Assembly (NCBI RefSeq): GCF_004193775.1 | Contig: NC_041016.1 | Location: forward strand, 47,182,767-47,246,766 | From: Glycine soja | Lineage: Eukaryota; Streptophyta; Magnoliopsida; Fabales; Fabaceae | Direction: 5' to 3' | DNA: 64,000 nucleotides | Shown here: one piece after another, positions 11,637 through 24,497 of the stretch | How the letters are laid out: every line of letters begins with the position of its first letter | Position numbering within the stretch: the stretch's first letter is position 1 | Translations under genes and position numbers: made by a program | Notes under the pieces: generated by a model | Told to the model about the DNA's origin: nothing | Databases searched by the model: none | The model's input: the letters and a program-made list of their open reading frames with translations, nothing else

Positions 11637-13547
11637 ATCTTCATCTAGGTGATGTTTTTTTGCTTCCTCTATCTTTTTGTTCGGTGAATTCTCTTTAAAT
11701 CCTTGTTCTTCATCTTATTCTCCATGTATATCCTCCATTGTCTTGTGGTTTGGTGCTGTTTAGAGTAGATTCAAAAAAAAAATAAACCGATTAAATCTTA
11801 GATCTACACTTGTTCTTGCATTTCTATGGTTAAAATTTTGTAGATATACTCTTGAATCATGTTTTTGTGTTGATTTTAGGTTCTATCATTTTTCATTCAT
11901 AATATTCTTGTGCTAAACCTTAGATCTAAATTTTCTTCCAAAATATTGATTAGAAAAAAAAAACACAAAAATCTAAGTGTAAATCACTTAATCCATGTTG
12001 TCTTAGAGTCATGTTTAGTCATAGTAATTGTCACATTATGTTCTAAGTTTGTGTTGAATTTTTATTTTGTTGATTGAATTCTAGATACATTTGTTCATGT
12101 ATTCTTGTCATTCTTAGCCTATCTTTTGAATTTTGAGTCTAATTCATGCATGTTATTTAGTTCATAACATGTTCTAAATCAATTCCTAGAAGTAGTCTTG
12201 TTGTTGAACTCTTTTTTTTTTGTTTTCTAAGTTTCCTACATGATGCCTATGATGAAGTTGAGTTGTGGTGCTGAGTTGTGGCTAGATTTGTGAATCAAAA
12301 TAAGTCTTAAGTTCTCTTGAATTGTGTTATTCAATATAATTGAGCATAAGCAAACACAAATTGTAACTATCCAAGCCTTAAGCAACATAAACACTACTCT
12401 TGATTTCTAGGTTGAAATCGTTGGTGCTGGCAGCTTGAACATACGAACTTGTATAAATTACTGGGAATTGGTCACTACGTTTTTTGAGCTGAAAGTTTTA
12501 CTGAATTTTCTAGACATCTGGAACAAAATTATAAAAAAAGAACCAAGCGATTTGGATTAAAGTAAAAAATAAGAAAAATCGCACAAGTTGGCAGACAAAT
12601 CAGTGTCCAGGAAAAAAAAGTGAAAGGAAAGTGTGCTTGTTGTTTTGGCTCAAAATTTGTTCTATAATTGGTGCCTATTTTATATCAATCCTAGTTCTGA
12701 AATTTAAATTGAAAATTATTGTGAAAACAAGTGCCAAAATTATAGGTTTCTTGAGTCTTTTTTTTTTTAGTTTTTCTACTCTACTCTAGAGCCATTCTAG
12801 GTTTCTCTTTGAGTCCTAGCTTGCTTTTTTGTGCTTTTCATTGCTTTAATTGTTGAATAATCCTTGAAAATTTGTCTTGTTAAAACTCTATTGGTTTAGC
12901 TTTCATTTCATTTTTTTTTGTCTTTGGTTATTGCTTGTCTCTTTGTTTCCTTGGTTGTGAGTTGCCATATAGGAAATTGGAAAGCAGGATTGGTGCCATA
13001 TCTTGAAGAATTTGAGTCAAGAAGAAAGGGGCCAACCACCTTAAGAGCTATTGGACTAAGAAGCACTCCAAATTGAGTGAAACACTAAAGAGAGAATAAC
13101 CACCACAATTGAGGACTTTTTTTTCTTTGTAATTTTGTAATTGGCAATTTGCTTTGCTTTCAAATTTTGTAACAAAAAGGCCTTTCATTGGAAGTAAGTT
13201 GGGAGTCTCCGCTAGGTCACCCTACTTCCATTTGTGTGTAATAATTTTAGGCAATTTTCCCTTAGGATAGTGAGTGTTTTGTTGGGAACCTTAAATGAGG
13301 TCATCCAAACACTCTTAGGATCCGCCTAGTTTGCATTTCTTGCACTTTAATTTCTTGCTTACTTTCATAGCTTATTTCTTTTACCCTCCATTGTCAAACC
13401 GCCTAGATAGCTTGCCTTTTACCAATTAGTTTTTACCTTATCTTTCACACCTCTTTTAGTGTTTATTTTGGCTAGTTTCAACCATAGTTTCTTTTACCTT
13501 TTGTTTTCAAACTCCCAACAAGAAAGAACCATAACTTAGGAACCAAC
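11637..13547 (+). other. Untranslated leader of the Ty3/gypsy element
   Basis: About 1.9 kb between the primer-binding site and the first gag ATG. It is T-rich on the plus strand with many short T runs and no frame of note. Confidence 0.7.
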
Positions 13548-16500
13548 ATGAGTCTTCATTCTTCATCTAGTGTTAATGGTGAGGGTTCTACTCCTAAGGA
13601 CCCCTTGTATAAGATATTAGATGAGTTGAGATCCCTTAAGTTGTGGAAAGAAAAACAAGAGATAAAAGAAAAAGGTAAAAAAAAGAGTGGAAGAAATAAG
13701 TCAAGATGAAAGAGAGAAAATAAGAGAGGAAGAAAGAAGAAAAATAATGAAAGAAATGAAAAGAGAAAAACATGCCTCCTATAGTAGTCATGACTCTTGC
13801 AAGAGTTTAAGTGAAGAACTTAGCGACTATTATAGAGGGCGTCATAGTTCACATACTAAACATCACTCCCAAAGAAGAGAAAAGGATAGAAGGCCTCAAG
13901 AGGTTAACATTAGCCTCCCATATTTCCACGGAAAAGATAATGTTGAGGCCTACTTAGATTGGGAAATGAAGGTTGAACAACTCTTTGTTTGCCATCATAT
14001 TAGCGAAGAGAGAAAAGTTCCATTGGCTACCCTTAGCTTTCAAGGGTATGCCCTCTATTGGTGGACTTCCCTTGTTAAAGAACGAAGGATACATGGGGAT
14101 CCTCCAGTAGAGAATTGGAATGATCTTAAGAGTGCCCTTAGGAAGAGGCACATTCCCTCCTACTATGAAAGGGAGCTTATGGACAAGCTCCAAAGGCTTA
14201 GACAAGGGAGTATGAGTGTTGAAGAATATAGACAACAAATGGAACTACTCCTTTTAAGAGCTGGACTTAGGGAGGAGGAAAGAACAAGCATAGCTAGGTT
14301 CCTTAGTGGGCTTAATATGAAAGTGAGGGACAAGGTTGAACTCCTTCCATATAGGGACCTAGATGAGCTAGTCCAACTTTGTATAAGAGTGGAGCAACAA
14401 CTTAAAAGAAAGCCTTCTTCAAAATCTTATGGCTCTCACTCTTATCCAAGGAAGGACCAAGCCCATGGAACTTTAGGGGCTGCACCTTCAAAACCCAAGG
14501 AAGATAAGGGTAAGACCATAGAGAAATACACCCCTAAGACTAGTTCCCAAGAAAGGACTAGCAACATTAAATGCTTCAAATGTCTTGGGAGAGGTCACAT
14601 TGCCTCTCAATGCCCCACAAAGAAAACCATGATCATGAGGGGTCAAGACATTTATAGTAGTCAAGAGGAGACTACTTCTTGCCCTTCCTCTAGTGGAAGT
14701 GAAGATGAAGTAAGGGGTGAAGAGTCTAGTGAGGAAGTCTACCCCCATGAAGAAGGTGACCTCTTAATGGTTAGAAGGCTCCTTGGAGGTCAATCTTGTG
14801 ATCTATCTCAATCCCAAAGAGAGAACATCTTTCATACAAGATGCAAAATTTTAGATAAAACTTGTTCTCTCATTGTGGATAGTGGATCTTGTTGCAATTG
14901 TTGTAGCACAAGATTAGTTTCCAAGTTGAACCTCACTATCATTCCCCACCCAAAACCTTACAAACTTCAATGGCTCAATGAGCAAGGGGAAATGATAGTT
15001 AACCAACAAGTGAAGGTACCTTTCTCCATTGGGACATATAAGGATGAAGTTAATTGTGATATAGTTCCCATGGAGGTAGGACATATTCTTTTAGGAAGGC
15101 CGTGGCAATTTGATAGGAAGATCATTTATAATGGCCTAACTAATGAGATTACCCTCACCCATCTTGGCACTAAATTTGTGTTGCATCCTCAAACACCTTC
15201 ACAGGTGGCCAAAGATCAACTAACTATGAAAGATAAGAGGGATGAGGAAGAAAAATTAGAAAAACAAAAGAAAAAGAAGGATAGTAAGGCCTTGTCTTCA
15301 AAGGCCAGGGGGAAGGAAAAAGAGGGAAAGGATTCCTCCAAGAAGATTGTTAAGAAGGAAAATCATTTTGCAACAAAAGGTGATATTAAAAGAGCACTCC
15401 TTCTTAAACAATCTTTCTACCTTCTCCTATCAAGGGAAACATCCCTTAGCACTGCCACAATTCCTACATTTGAGACCTTACCCCCAAAGGTCCAAGAACT
15501 CTTACATGAATTTGGTGATATATTTCCCAAAGAGATACCCCCTGGGCTACCTCCTTTAAGGGGAATAGAACACCAAATAGATTTAGTCCCAGGAGCAAGC
15601 CTTCCTAATAGGCCAGCCTATAGGACTAACCCTCAGGAGACTAAGGAGATAGAGTGTCAGGTTAAAGAACTGTTGGAGAAGGGCTGGGTCCAAGAGAGCC
15701 TAAGCCCATGTGTTGTGCCAGTGTTGTTGGTGCCCAAAAAGGATGGTACGTGGAGAATGTGTACATATTGCAGGGCCATCAACAACATCACTGTAAAGTA
15801 TAGGCACCCCATTCCTAGACTTGATGATTTGCTTGATGAGTTGCATGGTGCCAATATCTTTTCAAAAATTGATCTTAAAAGTGGTTATCACCAAGTCAGG
15901 ATGAAAAAGGGTGATAAGTGGAAAACTGCTTTCAAGACCAAGTTTGGTTTGTATGAATGGCTAGTGATGCCTTTTGGGCTCACTAATGCACCAAGCACCT
16001 TTATGAGGCTTATGCATCATGTCTTAAGGGATTTCATAGGTAGATTTGTAGTTGTTTATTTTGATGATATTTAGTGTATGGTAGGAGCCTAGATGATCAC
16101 TTAGGACATCTCAGACAAGTTCTTTCAGTCCTTAGGAAAAACACCCTCTATGCAAATATAGAGAAGTGTACCTTTTGTGTAGATAATATAGTTTTCTTAG
16201 GTTTTGTAGTTGGTAGAAATAGGGTCCAAGTGGACCCTGAGAAAATCAAGGCCATCCAAGAATGGCCCACCCCAAAAAGTGTGGGAGATATTAGGAGCTT
16301 CCATGGGTTAGCAAGCTTCTATAGAAGGTTCGTTCCTAATTTCTCTACAATTGCATCACCTCTCAATGAGCTGGTGAAGAAGAATGTGGCATTTACCTGG
16401 GGTGAAAAACAAGAGCAAGCCTTTGCTTTGCTCAAAGAAAGCTTACTAAGGCACCCGTTCTAGCTCTTCCTGACTTTTCTAAAACTTTTGAGCTAGAATG

Positions 16501-17811
16501 TGATGCCTCTAGAGTGGGAGTTGGAGCTGTATTGTTACAAGGTGGGCACCCTATTGCTTATTTTAGTGAAAAACTTCATAGTGCCACCCTCAACTACCCC
16601 ACCTATGATAAAAGCTTTATGCCTTAATAAGAGCCCTCCAAACTTGGGAACATTACCTTGTTTCCTAGGAATTTGTCATTTATAGTGATCATCAATCACT
16701 TAAGTACATTAGAGGGCAAAGCAAGTTAAACAAGAGGCATGCAAAATGGGTAGAGTACCTAGAGCAATTTCCATATGTTATCAATACAAAAAGGGAAAAA
16801 CAAATGTGGTAGCTGATGCCTCTCTAGGAGACACACATTGTTTTGATCCCTAGGAGCTCAAATTTTAGGATTTGATAATATTAGGGACTTGTATGCTTTA
16901 GATGAACATTTCTCTCCCATTTATGAGAGTTGTGGGAAAAAGGCCCAAGATGGATTCTATTTGGCTGAGGGGTATTTGTTCAAAGAGGGAAAGCTTTGCA
17001 TACCCCAAGGATCCATTAGGCAATTACTTGTGAAAGAGAGCCATGAGGGTGGGCTCATGGGCCACTTTGAGATAGACAAGACCCTTGTCTTACTCAAAGA
17101 AAAGTTTTATTGGCCCCATATGAAGAAAGATGTCCATAAGCATTGCACTAGGTGTGTGGCTTGTTTACAAGCCAAGTCTAGGGTGATGCCTCATGGGCTA
17201 TACACACCCTTACCCATCCCATCTGCACCTTGGGTAGACATTAGTATGTACTATGTCCTTGGGCTTCCTAGAACCCAAAGAGGTGTAGACTCTATCTTTG
17301 TGGTGGTGGATAGGTTTAGCAAGATGGCACACTTTATACCATGCCACAAGGTGGATGATGCTTCCCACATCTCAAAACTCTTTTTCAAGGAAGTTGTGAG
17401 ACTCCATGGTTTGCCTAGGACCATTGTGTCAGATAGAGATGCTAAGTTCCTTAGCCATTCTGGAAAACCTTATGGGCTAAGCTAGGAACTAAACTTCTTT
17501 TCTCTACCACTTGTCATCCACAAACTGATGGGCAAACAGAGGTAGTGAATAGGTCTTTATCCACCCTTTTAAGGGCTCTTCTGAAAGGCAACCATAAGTC
17601 TTGGGATGAGTATCTTCCTCATGTAGAATTTGCCTACAACAGGGGGGTTCATAGAACCACCAAGCAGTCCCCTTTTGAGGTTGTCTATGGGTTCAATCCC
17701 CTAACACCGTTAGACCTCATTCCCCTCCCACTGGACACTTCTTTTATACATAAAGAATGGGAATCTAGGTCAGAATTTGTAAAGAAGTTGCATGAGAGGG
17801 TTAAGAACCAA
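13548..17811 (+). pseudogene. gag-pol, copy 1 (broken)
   Basis: The likely gag start is ATG at 13548 (MSLHSSSS). A one-base expansion in the A8 run at 13677-13684 shifts the frame into the long open stretch that runs from 13687 to about 16074. Domains in order: gag capsid (about 13920-14400); zinc knuckle [14 protein letters not shown] (14572-14613); protease VDSGS (near 14878); RT with [10 protein letters not shown] and YFDDI (about 16056-16070); RNase H; integrase with an HHCC finger (about 17040-17165) and the SDRDAKF region. Six one-base deletions relative to copy 2 (near 16071, 16439, 16612, 16783, 16820 and 17457) break pol, and the integrase stops where copy 2 begins. Two nonsense codons in the RNase H region are shared with copy 2. 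Confidence 0.9.
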
Positions 17812-20800
17812 GGTTGAACTCCTTCCATATAGGGACCTAGATGAGCTAGTCCAACTTTGTATAAGAGTGGAGCAACAACTTAAAAGAAAGCCTTCTTCAA
17901 AATCTTATGGCTCTCACTCTTATCCAAGGAAGGACCAAGCCCATGGAACTTTAGGGGCTGCACCTTCAAAACCCAAGGAAGATAAGGGTAAGACCATAGA
18001 GAAATACACCCCTAAGACTAGTTCCCAAGAAAGGACTAGCAACATTAAATGCTTCAAATGTCTTGGGAGAGGTCACATTGCCTCTCAATGCCCCACAAAG
18101 AAAACCATGATCATGAGGGGTCAAGACATTTATAGTAGTCAAGAGGAGACTACTTCTTGCCCTTCCTCTAGTGGAAGTGAAGATGAAGTAAGGGGTGAAG
18201 AGTCTAGTGAGGAAGTCTACCCCCATGAAGAAGGTGACCTCTTAATGGTTAGAAGGCTCCTTGGAGGTCAATCTTGTGATCTATCTCAATCCCAAAGAGA
18301 GAACATCTTTCATACAAGATGCAAAATTTTAGATAAAACTTGTTCTCTCATTGTGGATAGTGGATCTTGTTGCAATTGTTGTAGCACAAGATTAGTTTCC
18401 AAGTTGAACCTCACTATCATTTCCCACCCAAAACCTTACAAACTTCAATGGCTCAATGAGCAAGGGGAAATGATAGTTAACCAACAAGTGAAGGTACCTT
18501 TCTCCATTGGGACATATAAGGATGAAGTTAATTGTGATATAGTTCCCATGGAGGTAGGACATATTCTTTTAGGAAGGCCGTGGCAATTTGATAGGAAGAT
18601 CATTTATAATGGCCTAACTAATGAGATTACCCTCACCCATCTTGGCACTAAATTTGTGTTGCATCCTCAAACACCTTCACAGGTGGCCAAAGATCAACTA
18701 ACTATGAAAGATAAGAGGGATGAGGAAGAAAAATTAGAAAAACAAAAGAAAAAGAAGGATAGTAAGGCCTTGTCTTCAAAGGCCAGGGGGAAGGAAAAAG
18801 AGGGAAAGGATTCCTCCAAGAAGATTGTTAAGAAGGAAAATCATTTTGCAACAAAAGGTGATATTAAAAGAGCACTCCTTCTTAAACAATCTTTCTACCT
18901 TCTCCTATCAAGGGAAACATCCCTTAGCACTGCCACAATTCCTACATTTGAGACCTTACCCCCAAAGGTCCAAGAACTCTTACATGAATTTGGTGATATA
19001 TTTCCCAAAGAGATACCCCCTGGGCTACCTCCTTTAAGGGGAATAGAACACCAAATAGATTTAGTCCCAGGAGCAAGCCTTCCTAATAGGCCAGCCTATA
19101 GGACTAACCCTCAGGAGACTAAGGAGATAGAGTGTCAGGTTAAAGAATTGTTGGAGAAGGGCTGGGTCCAAGAGAGCCTAAGCCCATGTGTTGTGCCAGT
19201 GTTGTTGGTGCCCAAAAAGGATGGTACGTGGAGAATGTGTACATATTGCAGGGCCATCAACAACATCACTGTAAAGTATAGGCACCCCATTCCTAGACTT
19301 GATGATTTGCTTGATGAGTTGCATGGTGCCAATATCTTTTCAAAAATTGATCTTAAAAGTGGTTATCACCAAGTCAGGATGAAAAAGGGTGATAAGTGGA
19401 AAACTGCTTTCAAGACCAAGTTTGGTTTGTATGAATGGCTAGTGATGCCTTTTGGGCTCACTAATGCACCAAGCACCTTTATGAGGCTTATGCATCATGT
19501 CTTAAGGGATTTCATAGGTAGATTTGTAGTTGTTTATTTTGATGATATTTTAGTGTATAGTAGGAGCCTAGATGATCACTTAGGACATCTCAAACAAGTT
19601 CTTTCAGTCCTTAGGAAAAACACCCTCTATGCAAATATAGAGAAGTGTACCTTTTGTGTAGATAATATAGTTTTCTTAGGTTTTGTAGTTGGTAGAAATA
19701 GGGTCCAAGTGGACCCTGAGAAAATCAAGGCCATCCAAGAATGGCCCACCCCAAAAAGTGTGGGAGATATTAGGAGCTTCCATGGGTTAGCAAGCTTCTA
19801 TAGAAGGTTCGTTCCTAATTTCTCTACAATTGCATCACCTCTCAATGAGCTGGTGAAGAAGAATGTGGCATTTACCTGGGGTGAAAAACAAGAGCAAGCC
19901 TTTGCTTTGCTCAAAGAAAAGCTTACTAAGGCACCCGTTCTAGCTCTTCCTGACTTTTCTAAAACTTTTGAGCTAGAATGTGATGCCTCTAGAGTGGGAG
20001 TTGGAGCTGTATTGTTACAAGGTGGGCACCCTATTGCTTATTTTAGTGAAAAACTTCATAGTGCCACCCTCAACTACCCCACCTATGATAAAAAGCTTTA
20101 TGCCTTAATAAGAGCCCTCCAAACTTGGGAACATTACCTTGTTTCCTAGGAATTTGTCATTTATAGTGATCATCAATCACTTAAGTACATTAGAGGGCAA
20201 AGCAAGTTAAACAAGAGGCATGCAAAATGGGTAGAGTACCTAGAGCAATTTCCATATGTTATCAAATACAAAAAGGGAAAAACAAATGTGGTAGCTGATG
20301 CCCTCTCTAGGAGACACACATTGTTTTGATCCCTAGGAGCTCAAATTTTAGGATTTGATAATATTAGGGACTTGTATGCTTTAGATGAACATTTCTCTCC
20401 CATTTATGAGAGTTGTGGGAAAAAGGCCCAAGATGGATTCTATTTGGCTGAGGGGTATTTGTTCAAAGAGGGAAAGCTTTGCATACCCCAAGGATCCATT
20501 AGGCAATTACTTGTGAAAGAAAGCCATGAGGGTGGGCTCATGGGCCACTTTGAGATAGACAAGACCCTTGTCTTACTCAAAGAAAAGTTTTATTGGCCCC
20601 ATATGAAGAAAGATGTCCATAAGCATTGCACTAGGTGTGTGGCTTGTTTACAAGCCAAGTCTAGGGTGATGCCTCATGGGCTATACACACCCTTACCCAT
20701 CCCATCTGCACCTTGGGTAGACATTAGTATGTACTATGTCCTTGGGCTTCCTAGAACCCAAAGAGGTGTAGACTCTATCTTTGTGGTGGTGGATAGGTTT

Positions 20801-21289
20801 AGCAAGATGGCACACTTTATACCATGCCACAAGGTGGATGATGCTTCCCACATCTCAAAACTCTTTTTCAAGGAAGTTGTGAGACTCCATGGTTTGCCTA
20901 GGACCATTGTGTCAGATAGAGATGCTAAGTTCCTTAGCCACTTCTGGAAAACCTTATGGGCTAAGCTAGGAACTAAACTTCTTTTCTCTACCACTTGTCA
21001 TCCACAAACTGATGGGCAAACAGAGGTAGTGAATAGGTCTTTATCCACCCTTTTAAGGGCTCTTCTGAAAGGCAACCATAAGTCTTGGGATGAGTATCTT
21101 CCTCATGTAGAATTTGCCTACAACAGGGGGGTTCATAGAACCACCAAGCAGTCCCCTTTTGAGGTTGTCTATGGGTTCAATCCCCTAACACCGTTAGACC
21201 TCATTCCCCTCCCACTGGACACTTCTTTTATACATAAAGAATGGGAATCTAGGTCAGAATTTGTAAAGAAGTTGCATGAGAGGGTTAAG
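14334..21289 (+). repeat. Direct tandem duplication of 3,478 bp inside gag-pol
   Basis: 14334-17811 is repeated as 17812 to about 21295. The joint reads AAGAACCAAGGTTGAA: the left half is the integrase end (GTTAAGAACCAA), the right half gag (GACAAGGTTGAA), sharing CAA. Start offset is 3,478 and end offset 3,484, the difference being exactly the six single-base deletions in copy 1. I noticed about five substitutions, all transitions. Confidence 0.93.
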
Positions 21290-21745
21290 AACCAAATAGA
21301 GAACCAAACAAAGGTGTATTCAACTAAAGGCAATAGAGGAAGAAAAGAGCTAGTTCTTAATGAGGGTGACTGGGTTTGGCTCCATCTTAGGAAGGATATA
21401 TTCCCTACTAAAAGGAAATCCAAGCTTAGCCCTAGAGGGGATGGACCTTTTCAGGTTTTGGAGAGGATCAATAACAATGCCTATAGGTTGGACCTCCCAG
21501 AAGAGTATGGAGTCAGCACCACTTTTAACATTTCTGATTTAACTCCTTTTGCAGGTGGAGCTGATATTGAGGAGGAGGAACTAACAGATTTGAGGTCAAA
21601 TCCTCTTCAAGGGGAAGGGGATGATGCAATCCTCCCTAGGAAGGGACCAATCACTAGAACCATGAGCAAGAGGCTCCAAGAAGATTGGGCTAGAGTTGCT
21701 GAAGAAGGCCCTAGGGTTCTCATGAACCTTAGGGTAGATTTTTGA
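17812..21745 (+). pseudogene. gag(3' part)-pol, copy 2
   Basis: It repeats copy 1 from gag position 14334 onward and then continues to the real pol end. The frame is open from the duplication joint to 20149: zinc knuckle, VDSGS protease, RT with YFDDI and the start of RNase H. In-frame TAG at 20147 (LVS then EFVIYSD) and TGA after HTLF interrupt RNase H and its linker. A third open stretch (20372-21745) carries the complete integrase: HHCC finger, D in [43 protein letters not shown], and a tail ending GPITRTMSKRLQED without a chromodomain. Both stops are also in copy 1, so they predate the duplication. Confidence 0.9.
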
Positions 21746-22011
21746 GCCCATGGGCCAAGGTTGGGTCCAATTATCTTTGTACATATTAGACTAGGATGTC
21801 ATTATATTTGGTCCTTGTATTTAGGGCTCCATATTGTAGGTAGGGTACCCTAGAAATATAGGATTTTTCAGCCCTTGTATTTTAGGGCACCTAGACTAGT
21901 TTTTGTATTAGGGGTAGTTTTGTAATTTCACATGCACTAAGTGGATATTTGATGTGTGTGGTTGGAAATAAATTTAATTGAATTGGTAGAAGCCCAATCC
22001 AATTAAATTTT

Positions 22012-22022
22012 AGAGGGGGAGG
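22012..22022 (+). other. Polypurine tract of the Ty3/gypsy element
   Basis: AGAGGGGGAGG directly before LTR 2; the same sequence precedes LTR 1 at 11036-11046. Confidence 0.8.
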
Positions 22023-22597
22023 TGAGCATTTGCTTACTACACCCCATTGCCACATCATATAGTCACACTTTGTGCATGTCCTTCATGCTTTTCATGCCTC
22101 ATGACACCTAAGCACACTTAGTGGAGAATCTTGGAATTGATCTTGGATTAGTGGGCTGAACCATAACTAAAATTCACTAATCATAATTAGTGAAATTTTG
22201 GCTCCAAAGTTTGGCTCCAGAAATTCAATTTCAAATTCAAGTGAAATTTGAATTTCCCTCAAATTTTGTGTGACACTTAGGCTATAAATAGAGGTCATGT
22301 GTGTGCATTTTTTTGAACTTTGATCATTTGAATATTAACTTCAGATTTCAGAGCTCTTTTAGAGCACAAAATTTCGTGCTCTTCTCTCCCTCTCCCTTTA
22401 TTCATCTCCTTCTTCCTCCAAGCTCTTATCCATGGCCTCCTATAGTGGTGAGCTTCTTCTAGACTCATCTTTTCCTTGAAGTGGCGTCTCCTTTCTCTCT
22501 TCCTTCTCCATTCCGCTGCCATTCATCTTCCAAGAAGCAAAGGAATCCATTGATGAAGAAGATCTTAGGCCTACAAGCTCCAATGGAGCTTACATCA
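22023..22597 (+). repeat. LTR 2 (3' LTR) of the Ty3/gypsy element
   Basis: 575 bp, TGAGC...TACATCA, no gap against LTR 1, 9 differences counted by eye. The TATA box is at 22283-22290. The flank begins CGTGT; no matching target duplication can be found because the left side is a second element. Confidence 0.88.
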
Positions 22598-23641
22598 CGT
22601 GTTAGGTGAGTTTTCACACTGGCTATGCCTGTTTTTATTCTCATTTTCGTTTTTTTCCTCTCCTCCTTCCAAAATCTTCTCTTTTTCCCGCATATAATCA
22701 AATCTATCTCAGAAAAATGGCGATCTCGGACTCATTCGCCGTTGGATTGTCGTGAAATTAAGCATCAGGTTTGCAACTCAATTTTGAGCCTTCTCACCGT
22801 TGGAAATTGCGAAAAGATGTTGGAGATGATAGAAATACCCTTCGCATTGTAACTTTTTCTTTCTCGCAGAAACTCAGAATTGTTTCGGTAAAACTACAAT
22901 CCCGAACTCGTTAACCGTTGGATTGTAGTGAAATTTTGATATGTGGTTCGCGATTTAATTCTAGACACCTTCACTGTTGGGATTTACAAAAGAATGCATG
23001 TGAACGGAGAAAAATGCATCGCACCTAGGACCATGGAATGAAGGCTTCAATCCCTTCTCCTTCTCTCTAACGTTTGGGAACCCTAACAAAACAACCGGAG
23101 GAGGAGCTCTAGAGAGTGCCAAAAACGTCATAATTGATAATGGAGAACGCTTAAGTGACTACATCGAGGTAAGGGATGAATTATTCATAATTGGGGATTA
23201 GTGAGAACATGTGTAGAGATCCTTAGAGTATCAATTGGAATGAGTTTTTGGGTGTTTCCATAATTTTTTATTTTATCCTTATAATTATAACTGAGAATTA
23301 TATATGTTTGATGAACCAGTTGATGTCCCAATGAGAAATTACTGTGAAATTGATGTGTTCTTGTGTTGAGTGTGAATCCTTAAAAAAATTGAGTTCTTTT
23401 TATTAACGTGAATTATATTCTGAAAATAATATTATTCAATGACTTATTTTATACACATTATTATCTTGTTCTAATTTTTTCCACAACGATGATCAACATG
23501 TTATGTGTATATATTTATTGTAATACTAAAATAATAAATTAAAAAAAGTTGTAAGGTTAATGCCTAGTGGTAATTTCTTCTGATGTAATATTAAATTAAT
23601 TGTTATAAAAACATTTTTGATTAAAAATAATGTAGCTTGAT

Positions 23642-23646
<5 letters not shown>

Positions 23647-23722
<76 letters not shown>
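23647..23722. repeat. (AT)n microsatellite
   Basis: About 38 uninterrupted AT units. The tyrosine-isoleucine reading frame seen across it is an artefact of the repeat. Confidence 0.97.
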
Positions 23723-23725
<3 letters not shown>

Positions 23726-24411
23726 TTGTGTCATGCAAATATAATTACTGTGTGATGCGTATGAGTTATGAGGTGTAATAAATTATTATAATGACATTAT
23801 AATATTATTATGGGGATTGAGTAGTACAAAGTGTAATGTGTCAATTTGTGAGATACATGTAAACATGAGATGATTGATTGTGACATTATGAGATGTTAAA
23901 TTGTGGGCATGATATTGGTTGTGAATAAGTGTGTGTGTGTTTGACACTTATGTAACAATAATTATGTTGTGAGCTGTGAATTATACAATAACTCGACCAG
24001 TGTTGATATTGAGAAAATGTTTATGCACAGTGTTAAAGAGAAAGTGTAGGTTTCCTATTTAGGAACTAGAGTTAAATTGTAGCGCAATGTGTTGAACGTG
24101 TTTAAAACACGAGTGTGAGATCGCGAGTATTGTATAATTCATGAGCAGTGTCTATAAATTGTGGAATAACATGTTGCTTCGAGATTATAATATTGTTATT
24201 GAGATTGGAGTATAAGTGCAAAGTTGAATATGTGTTAATATGTGATATACATGTAAACATGTGATGGTGGATTGTGACATTATGAAATGTGAAATTGTGA
24301 ACAAGTTTTAGTTATGAATAAGTGTGTGGTTAACACTTGATGTGACATTACTTGTGTTGTGAGCTGTGAATTATACAACGACCAATGTTATCTTGAGAAA
24401 AGTGTTGATGT

Positions 24412-24497
24412 GCAGTGTTAAAGAAAAAGTGTAGGTTTCCTATTTAGGAACCAGTGTTAAAGAGAAAGTGTATGTTTCCTATTTAGGAACCAGTGTT
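24412..24497. repeat. Short tandem duplication of about 43 bp
   Basis: CAGTGTTAAAGA(A/G)AAAGTGTA(G/T)GTTTCCTATTTAGGAAC occurs twice in a row here; a single related copy is at 24028-24067 in the older 380-bp duplicate. Confidence 0.8.

Larger units (their letters stand above)
10646..22597 (+). mobile_element. Ty3/gypsy LTR retrotransposon with internal tandem duplication, plus tail of an upstream copy
   Basis: Two 575-bp LTRs (11047-11621 and 22023-22597) flank a primer-binding site, a long leader, gag-pol twice, and a purine tract. The LTRs differ at 9 sites that I counted by eye (about 1.6%), nearly all transitions, so the insertion is young. In front of LTR 1, 10646-11046 is the 3' end of pol and the purine tract of the same family at a fixed 10,976-bp offset. 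LTR 1 is therefore also the 3' LTR of a second, truncated element. Domain order (protease, RT, RNase H, integrase) makes it Ty3/gypsy; I see no chromodomain and did not resolve the lineage. It is coding-dead. Confidence 0.93.

Noticed and set aside
13687..16074. A 795-residue gag-pol protein starting at 13687
   Set aside because: The first codon is GTG; the likely gag ATG is at 13548 in another frame, so the stretch is part of a broken gene.
13548..21745. Strong strand bias of deamination between the two gag-pol copies
   Set aside because: The five substitutions I saw are all transitions, but at least one (ATGG against ATAG near 16080) looks ancestral in the A/T-bearing copy, and the number is too small.
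23526..23738. Open frame with a long tyrosine-isoleucine run
   Set aside because: It is a translation of the (AT)n microsatellite.
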